DNA from: Methanosarcinales archaeon
GTDB taxonomy: Archaea > Halobacteriota > Methanosarcinia > Methanosarcinales > Methanosarcinaceae
Reading direction: 5' to 3'
DNA length: 8,951 bases
Assembly (NCBI GenBank): GCA_012329085.1
Contig: JAAXQB010000178.1
Coordinates: 1-8,951 of the forward strand
Positions 1 through 7,100 of the stretch are shown here, one piece after another (the stretch's first letter is position 1; each line of letters opens with the position of its first letter). The notes under the pieces were generated by a model. That model did not search any database. It worked only from the letters and a program-made list of their open reading frames with translations, and was not told the origin of the DNA. The position numbers and the translations under genes were made by a program.

Positions 1-1185
1 AGTATGCAAGCTGGTTATACATACCAATGGACAGGTCCTTGCGTAACGCCAGCAATAGAAAATCTTTCAGGATTTACAATCGCAAGTGTTGGAGCTTCTT
101 GTTCAGGACAATACTGTTTAACGGTAGAGTTAGCAGGATGTGTATCAATGGCAACTTGTATAGATGTGGTAGTTAATCCAGTTCCAGTAATCAGTGAATT
201 GAGTCATACCGACCCAACAACTTGTACACCAGGAAATGATGGAACGATTACTATTGATGGATTAACAGATGGAGATACTTTAACAGTAACAGGTATAATG
301 CCAGCACAAATTATTGTAGTTGGAAATACACATACTTTTGATACTTTAACAGCAGGAACTTATAATATAAGTGTAACGACAACTAATGGTTGCGTTTCGA
401 ATATTATTAATAATATTGTATTGAGTGAACCAACTGACCCAGCTTCACCTTCTGTAAGTAATAACAGTCCAGCTTGTGTTGGAGATGATGTTCAATTAAC
501 TGCAAGTACCAATGGAGATTCTATTTACTGGTCAGGACCAGATAGTTTTGTAAGTAATTTGCAAAATCCAATGGTTGCAGGAGTAGATACTCAAAATGCA
601 GGATTTTATTCAGCGACAATTTTTGTAAATGGTTGTGCAAGTTTAACTTCTCAAACAGAAGTATTTGTTAACCCAACACCAATGATAGTTGCTACGGATT
701 CAATCAATCCAAGTAACTGTGCTGTGGCAGATGGAGAAATAACGATTGATAGTTTAATTAGTGGACAAGACTATATATTAATAGTTGATGGAGTACCAAC
801 AAATATTACAGCAGCAGGAACTGCACATACTATTACAGGATTATTGGCAGGATGTCACACTATTTTAGTACAGACAGATCCAGCAGGATGTAGTTCAAAT
901 ACAGTTTCCGTTTGTTTAGTAGATCCAAATGGACCTAATGCACCAAATGTAAATTCAAATGATCCATTATGTTCAGGAGATGATTTAGTATTAAGTACGG
1001 ATAGTATCAGTGGAACTTATACTTATGAATGGACAGGTGTTGGTTTAGATAATACAAACAATTTTAATCCAACTGTAACATTATTAGGCGTAACAACAGC
1101 AAACAATAGTCAATATTGTTTAACTGTTACAGAAGCAGGATGTGTTTCTGTGGCTACTTGTATAGATGTAATAGTAGTAGATGTA
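1..1185 (+). other. Alternating Ig-like / SprB-like domain region
   Basis: Five modules in the order Ig, SprB-like, Ig, SprB-like, Ig. Ig-like units lie at about 1-180 (cut by the edge), 442-675 and 928-1185. They show a YxWxGP or YWSGP core tryptophan, a QYCLTV or FYSATI strand, and a GCVS...CIDV ending. SprB-like units lie at about 181-441 and 676-927, with a PxxC...DGxITID start, an L-x-AG turn and a GCSS/GCVS end. The first and third Ig units share QYCLTV and AGCVS-ATCIDV (starting at 109 and 1111), so they are paralogous copies about 1 kb apart. Both SprB-like units lack the second and third cysteines typical of the later array; the second unit has another Cys two residues downstream of the LLAG position. 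Domain types are assigned from motif pattern only, and PKD-like is an alternative name for the Ig units. Confidence 0.75.
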
Positions 1186-4100
1186 CCAACTGCACCAGTT
1201 GTAGCTTCACCTTTAAACAATGTGTGTCCTACAATTACAGCAGATTTAACAACAGCAGTTGCACCAGGAATTGGAACAATAGTTTATAGAGAATTGAATG
1301 ATATAAATTCAACAATAGTTCCAGACCCAACAATGGTAGGAGCAGGATTGTATTATGCTTTTGATTCAACAGCTTCTTGTATTAGTTTAGGAAGTGAAAT
1401 AGAAGTAGTTATTATTTCTTGTTGTGCAATAGATAGTGCAGGTTTAGATTCTGTATTGTGTAATGATAACGGAACACCAACAGATGCTTCAGATGACTTT
1501 ATGGATTTTGAATTGAATGTTATGGGTTCTAACTTGAGTTTATTAGGTTATTCTATAGAAGGAATTCAAACAGTAACAACGGTAGTAACAGGAAACGGAA
1601 TGTACAATACTGTTGAAAATTTTAATACAACAACAGGAAGTGCAGGAAATGGAAATGTAACTTTAACAATTACAGATTTAGATGATGCGACTTGTCAAAT
1701 ACAAGTAACAATTATTGACCCAGGAACTTGTTTCGATTGTCCTCAATATGCAATTGGTGGAACAACAGTAATTTCAGATGCAACATCTTGTTTCCCTGGA
1801 GACGAAGGTCAGTTGCAATTAACAGGTTTAATTGGTGGAAGTGATTATAATGTGGTTTATGAATTGAACGGAGTAGTAAACACAAGTTTAAATGCTGATG
1901 CAAGTGGAAATATCTTGATTTCAGGTTTAGAGCAAGGAACAATTACATATATAGTAGTTACTCAAATGCCAGAAGGCTGTGTGAGTGATACCTTATTTGG
2001 ACCAATCGTAATTGGTGGACCAGATTTACCTACTATTTCAGACACGCTTTCAACAACAGATGTTTCTGGTTGTGGTGTATGTGATGGAGAAATTGTATTT
2101 ACTGGTTTAACACCAAATACAATATTTAATATTTTCTATAATTTAGATGGAAGTCCAGATAGTCAAACTGGTTTAACATCTTTAGTAGATAGTTCATTAA
2201 CTTTAACAGGATTGTGTGCAGGAACTTATACAGACTTTATAGTTGTAGATGTTGTTTTAGGTTGTCAAAGTAACCCAGCTTTTGCGGGACCAATTACATT
2301 GAGCGAGCCAACTACACCAATATTAGATTCTACAAATGTAACAATGAGCAACCCAACTGGTTGTGGATTGTGCGATGGTAGCTTATTGATAGATGGTTTA
2401 GAGCCAAATTTAGCTTATTCTATTTCTTATTTGAATGGAACAGTACAAACAGTAACTGGAACTTCAACAGGAGCAGGAACATTATTGATAGATAATTTAT
2501 GTGCAGGAATTTATGATGATATTATTTTTACAAATACTGTTACAGGATGTGAATATGCACCGATAGCATTCGGACCATTTGAATTGGTAGATCCTACTAG
2601 TTTAACTATTGGAGCAATTACAATTACTACGCAACCAACAGCTTGTGGAGTATGTGATGGAGTAGTAACATTGAGTGGTGGCGGAATGTTAGCAAATACA
2701 CAATATGATGTGCATTTTTCAAATAATTTAATTCCAGATTCTTTAATAGGTTCATTTACGAATGCCGCTGGAGAATTAGCGGTAACTGGATTGTGTGCAG
2801 GTTCTTATGATAACTTTACAATTTCAGATGTAAATGGTTGTACAAGTCCTGTATTTGCAGGTCCTTTTGATTTGGTAGAACCAAACGCTCCTCTTGTAGA
2901 TTCTGTTACAACAGTAGATGCTACAAATTGTGGATTGTGTGATGGTCAAATAGTTATACATTTAGATGCAACGCAATTAGGAAATGCACCTTATGATGTT
3001 ACTTATTCTTTTGGAGGTTCGTCTTCTACAATAAACAATGTGCCTTTAACAGGAACAACAATTGTTTTAGATGCCAGTTTAGTGAATTTATGTGCAGGCG
3101 TTTATACAGATATTTCGATTGAAGATAATGGCGGATGTACGACTATAAATGAAACAGGTCCATTTACAATAAATGAACCAACAGAATTAGTATTTGGAGG
3201 AATTAGCGATTCAATAAATCCTACAAGTTGTGTAGAATGTAATGGTTCTATTACATTAACAGGATTGGATAATGCGACTTCTTACAATATATTCTATGTG
3301 TTTAATGGAATAAATAAAACAAGAACCATAACAAGTGGCGGAACTGGAGATTTACAAATAGATAGCCTTTGTGCAGGATTGTATGAGGATATAGTAGTTG
3401 TAAACCCAATAACAGGTTGTGTATCTGCACCAGTTGGTCCAGTTACTTTAGAAGATCCAGTACCAGAAATGTTAACAGCATTGAATGTAGATACTGTTGA
3501 TCCTTCAGGTTGTGGTGTTTGTGATGGTCAATTAGAAATTGATGGATTAACGCCAAGTATAACTTATACTTTAGATTATTTCTTTAATGGATTCCCTGTA
3601 ATTGATGTAGCAGTTTCTACAAATTCATCTGGAGAATTTATTTTAGGAAGTTTATGTGAAGGAAATTATACAGACTTGATATTGACTAATGATATTACAG
3701 GATGTGAATCTCCTGCAATTACTGGTGGACCATTTGTTTTGTCAGATCCTTTAGCACCAATGTATGATTCTACAAATGTTGTAACAACAGACCCAACAGG
3801 ATGTGGTTTATGTGATGGTACAATAGTTATTTCTGGCTTACCAGTTTCAACAAGTATAAGTGTTGATTATACATTAAATAGTGTAGGTCAAACTCCATAT
3901 ACGAATACAACAACAGCAGCGGGAATATTAGTTATTCCAAATTTATGTGCGGGTATTTATGGAGATATTGTTATAACAGACAATGTATCAACTTGTATTA
4001 GTGATGCTATAATCGGAACATTTGAGATTGCAGACCCTACAACTTTATTTATTGGAGTAGTAGATACAGTACAGCAACCAACAGCTTGTGGCGTATGTGA

Positions 4101-7100
4101 TGGAATCATCACTTTAACAGGTGGAGGAATGATGCCAAATACTTCTTATGATATTAATTATACATTAGATAATGTATCAGCTGCAATGATACCTTTATTT
4201 ACAGATATTGATACTATAATAACATTAACTGGATTATGTGATGGAGAATATAACAACTTTACGGTAACAGATGCTACTGGATGTACAAGTCCTGTAGTTG
4301 TTGGGCCATTTACTTTAGTAGATCCAAATGCACCAATAGTAGATTCAATAACTATGTCAAATCCTACAAATTGTGGATTGTGTGATGGTGAAATTGTAAT
4401 ACATTTAGATCCAACACAATTAGGAACAAATCCTTACGATGTTACTTACTGGATTGGTGGAGCTTCAACAATTATAAACAATGTAGCTTTAACAGGAACA
4501 ACAATCATAATAGATAATTTATGTGAAGGTTCTTATTATGACATTTCTATTGAAGATAATGGAGGCTGTGGAACAGTAACAAATGCAGGACCTTATGTGT
4601 TAGATGCACCAGATACATTATTGAATGTAACATTGATTAGTGCAAACGACCCTACTTCTTGTGGAACACCTTGTGATGGTTCTATTGAGTTAGGTGGTTT
4701 ACCAGCAGGTACTTATGATGTTACTTATAGATTCAACGGAGCACCAGCAACAAGTGCAAATGGATTAGTGACAACTGTAACAGGTATCATTACTATTCCA
4801 GATTTATGTGCAGGTTCTTATACAGAATTGTATGTTACCAATCCTACAACAGGTTGTAACAGCTTGCAAGTAGCAGGAGCACCATTTATATTGAACGATC
4901 CAAATGGTCCAGTAGTAGATACTGCTGATATTACGTTTACTAATCCTTCAGATTGTGGAACAGATGATGGAACAATTACTATCTCAAATTTAGTAAGTGG
5001 ACATTGGTATATTGTAGATTATTTTGTAGTGCCACCGAGTAGTACAATGTTTACAAGTCCTTTATTAGCAAATGTTTCAGGAGAAATAATTTTCAATAAT
5101 TTAGGAGAAGGAAATTATTCAAACTTCCATTTAGTTGATACAACTACAGGATGTTCGAGCAATTATGCTGTTGGTTCAATAGATTTGATTTATCCAGACT
5201 TTATCATTGCTTCAATTTCAGGAACAGACCCTACTACTTGTGGTGTTTGTGATGGAACAATTACTTTTAGTGGTTTACCAATAAATAATACATTTATTTT
5301 GAATTATAATAGTAGTACAGGGCCAGTATTGCCACCAACATCTATAAGTTCAGATGCCATTGGTAATGCTACAGTTTCTGGCTTATGTCAAGATTTTTAT
5401 TACAACTTCTCATTAGAGTTAATTGGAGGATGTTCAAGTATGCCAGTTTCTGATACGATAACACTTACTGACCCAGATGCTACCGTTATAGATTCTATAT
5501 ACAATTTAGTACACCCAACAGATTGTAATACACCTTGTGATGGTGGCTTTACGATAGGAAATGTTGCACCGTTTACAAGTTTCAATGTAGTCTTACAAAT
5601 ATGTGGTGGAGCAGTTCAAAATTTCCCAGTTACTTCTACATTTACTGGAGAAATTATTCTTACAGGATTGTGTGCTGAAGACTACTGTAATATAGTTGTT
5701 GAAAATACTTTATTCCCCGGTTGTTATTCAAACTTAATTTCTGGACCAATAGTTCTTACAGAACCACAACCAGATTTAGGTGTTTTATTGTCAACTGCAA
5801 ACGATACTATTTGTTTAGGAGAATCTGTAACATTACAAATTCAAGCATTTGATGTAGTAAACACTACTGTTCAATGGAGATATTTAGATAATGATTTGAA
5901 TATAACACCATTGAATCCTATGCAAAATCCTGTAATAGTTACACCAACAGATAACAGATGTTATTATGTAACTTATACAGATGCAGTTTCTGGTTGTGAT
6001 GATTATGATACTGTTTGTGTAATAGTAAGTAAATCGCCTATATTAGTAGCTGACGCTTGTACAAGCTTACCAGAAGATAGTTTTGTAAACCTATCAATCA
6101 TAACTGATGTTTATGCAAATGATGATATGTCAAATATCTATGGTTCAGGAGATTTGAATACTAATTTAGATATAACAATTTTAGGAGAACCAACTTATGG
6201 TACAATATTTATAGATGAAGTAAATGATTCTATTTATTATGAGCCATTTGCAAACTTCAACGGAATGGATACGGTCTTCTATTCAGTTTGTAATCCCGAT
6301 TGTATTAATTTCTGTGATTCATCTTATTTATGCTTTAATGTTATTAGTGTAAATGATCCACCAAATGCTATTGATGATATAAATAATACAATTGTCGATA
6401 TGCCAGTAGGAGGAGATATTCTAAGCAATGATGACGAAACAGATGGTACAGGAATGAATATTACATTGTTGAACACAGGTTCGAATGGTACAGTTGTAAT
6501 GAATGGAGGAACATTATTGATTCCTGGAGATTACATTTACACTCCAAATTCTGGATTTATAGGAGAAGATTCAGCTCAATATCAATTATGCGATAATGCA
6601 GGACTTTGCGATACCGCTTGGATTTATTTTGAAATAATAGAACATGATGTATATGTAAATAATCCACCAATTGCAAACAATGATGTGCTTGTAAGTGCTT
6701 ATGATGGAACAAATCCAATAATAACAAATATTTTAGCAAATGATTTTGATACAGATGGAGATAATATAATGGCAACATTATTGAATTTACCAGATTCTGG
6801 AATAATTATATTTGATGGTGTTACTGGTGAAATTACCTATACACCAAACAATCCAAACTTTGTTGGTACAGATGAATTTGAATATTATATTTGTGATGAT
6901 GGCATTCCTGTATTGTGTGATACAGCCGTAGTTCTTATAGAGATAGTTCCTTTATCAGATCCTAATTTGAATCATTCTCCAGAAGGTGTTGATGATGCGA
7001 CTTATACTTATACTAATCTAGCTGTAACAGGTGATGTTTCATTAAATGATTTTGATGTAGATGGTGATAATTTAGGATTTACTCTTGGAAACTTACCTTC

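Larger units (their letters stand above)
1741..5760 (+). repeat. Array of 14 SprB-like repeats (R1-R14)
   Basis: Fourteen tandem units of 94-100 residues. Their first cysteines fall at 1789, 2071, 2362, 2644, 2929, 3229, 3511, 3802, 4087, 4372, 4660, 4954, 5239 and 5524, so spacing is 282-300 nt. The consensus is a P-T-x-CGxCDG start, a short strand (IxIxGL), YxxxYxxxG, then LCAGxYxDF, a GC(T/E)S turn, GPFxLxxP and a variable linker ending in V-D-S. The CxGxxDG-type start and following strand resemble the SprB repeat family known from flavobacterial gliding adhesin SprB. The assignment rests on motif likeness, and the units here are longer than the short core of that family. Four cysteines per unit (two in CGxCDG, one in LCAG, one in GC) suggest two disulfides. 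R1 and R12 lack the middle pair, and R14 has two extra cysteines. The likely role is a repetitive extracellular stalk. Confidence 0.85.
4954..5760 (+). repeat. Five-module super-repeat, copy 3, incomplete (R12-R14)
   Basis: Three units follow in phase with block positions 1-3, at 1,443, 1,437 and 1,437 nt from R7, R8 and R9. R12 shares a SGE-I...L-EGNY...TTGCSS run with R7 (SGEFI...LCEGNY...ITGCES). R13 shares CG-CDGTI--SGLP with R8. R14 has diverged most and matches R9 mainly by position. Positions 4 and 5 are absent, because the array ends in an Ig-like domain at about 5761. R12 lacks the second and third cysteines. R14 has CNTPCDG plus two additional cysteines (LQIC and DYCN). Confidence 0.65.

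Noticed and set aside
1712..1942. Antisense open frame of 76 codons
   Set aside because: It lies opposite the giant frame. Its Leu/His-rich composition is what the complement of Asn/Thr/Asp-rich coding DNA gives, and there is no family resemblance.
4954..5238. Frameshift or sequencing error in R12, because two consensus cysteines are missing
   Set aside because: The frame is continuous, unit length is normal and flanking motifs are intact. The same two positions are also missing in R1 and in the two early SprB-like units, so it is a genuine variant.
5400..5585. Antisense open frame of 61 codons
   Set aside because: It falls within repeats R13-R14 on the opposite strand, with no ribosome binding site or recognisable domain. 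It is a by-product of the sense coding sequence.
1789..5760. CRISPR-like or satellite array because of regular ~285-nt spacing
   Set aside because: Units are far too long, diverged at DNA level and conserved as protein in one frame. They are tandem protein domains.
6557..6778. Antisense open frame of 73 codons
   Set aside because: Leu/His/Tyr-rich complement of the cadherin-like repeats. It is not conserved in the other copies of the repeat, so it is chance.
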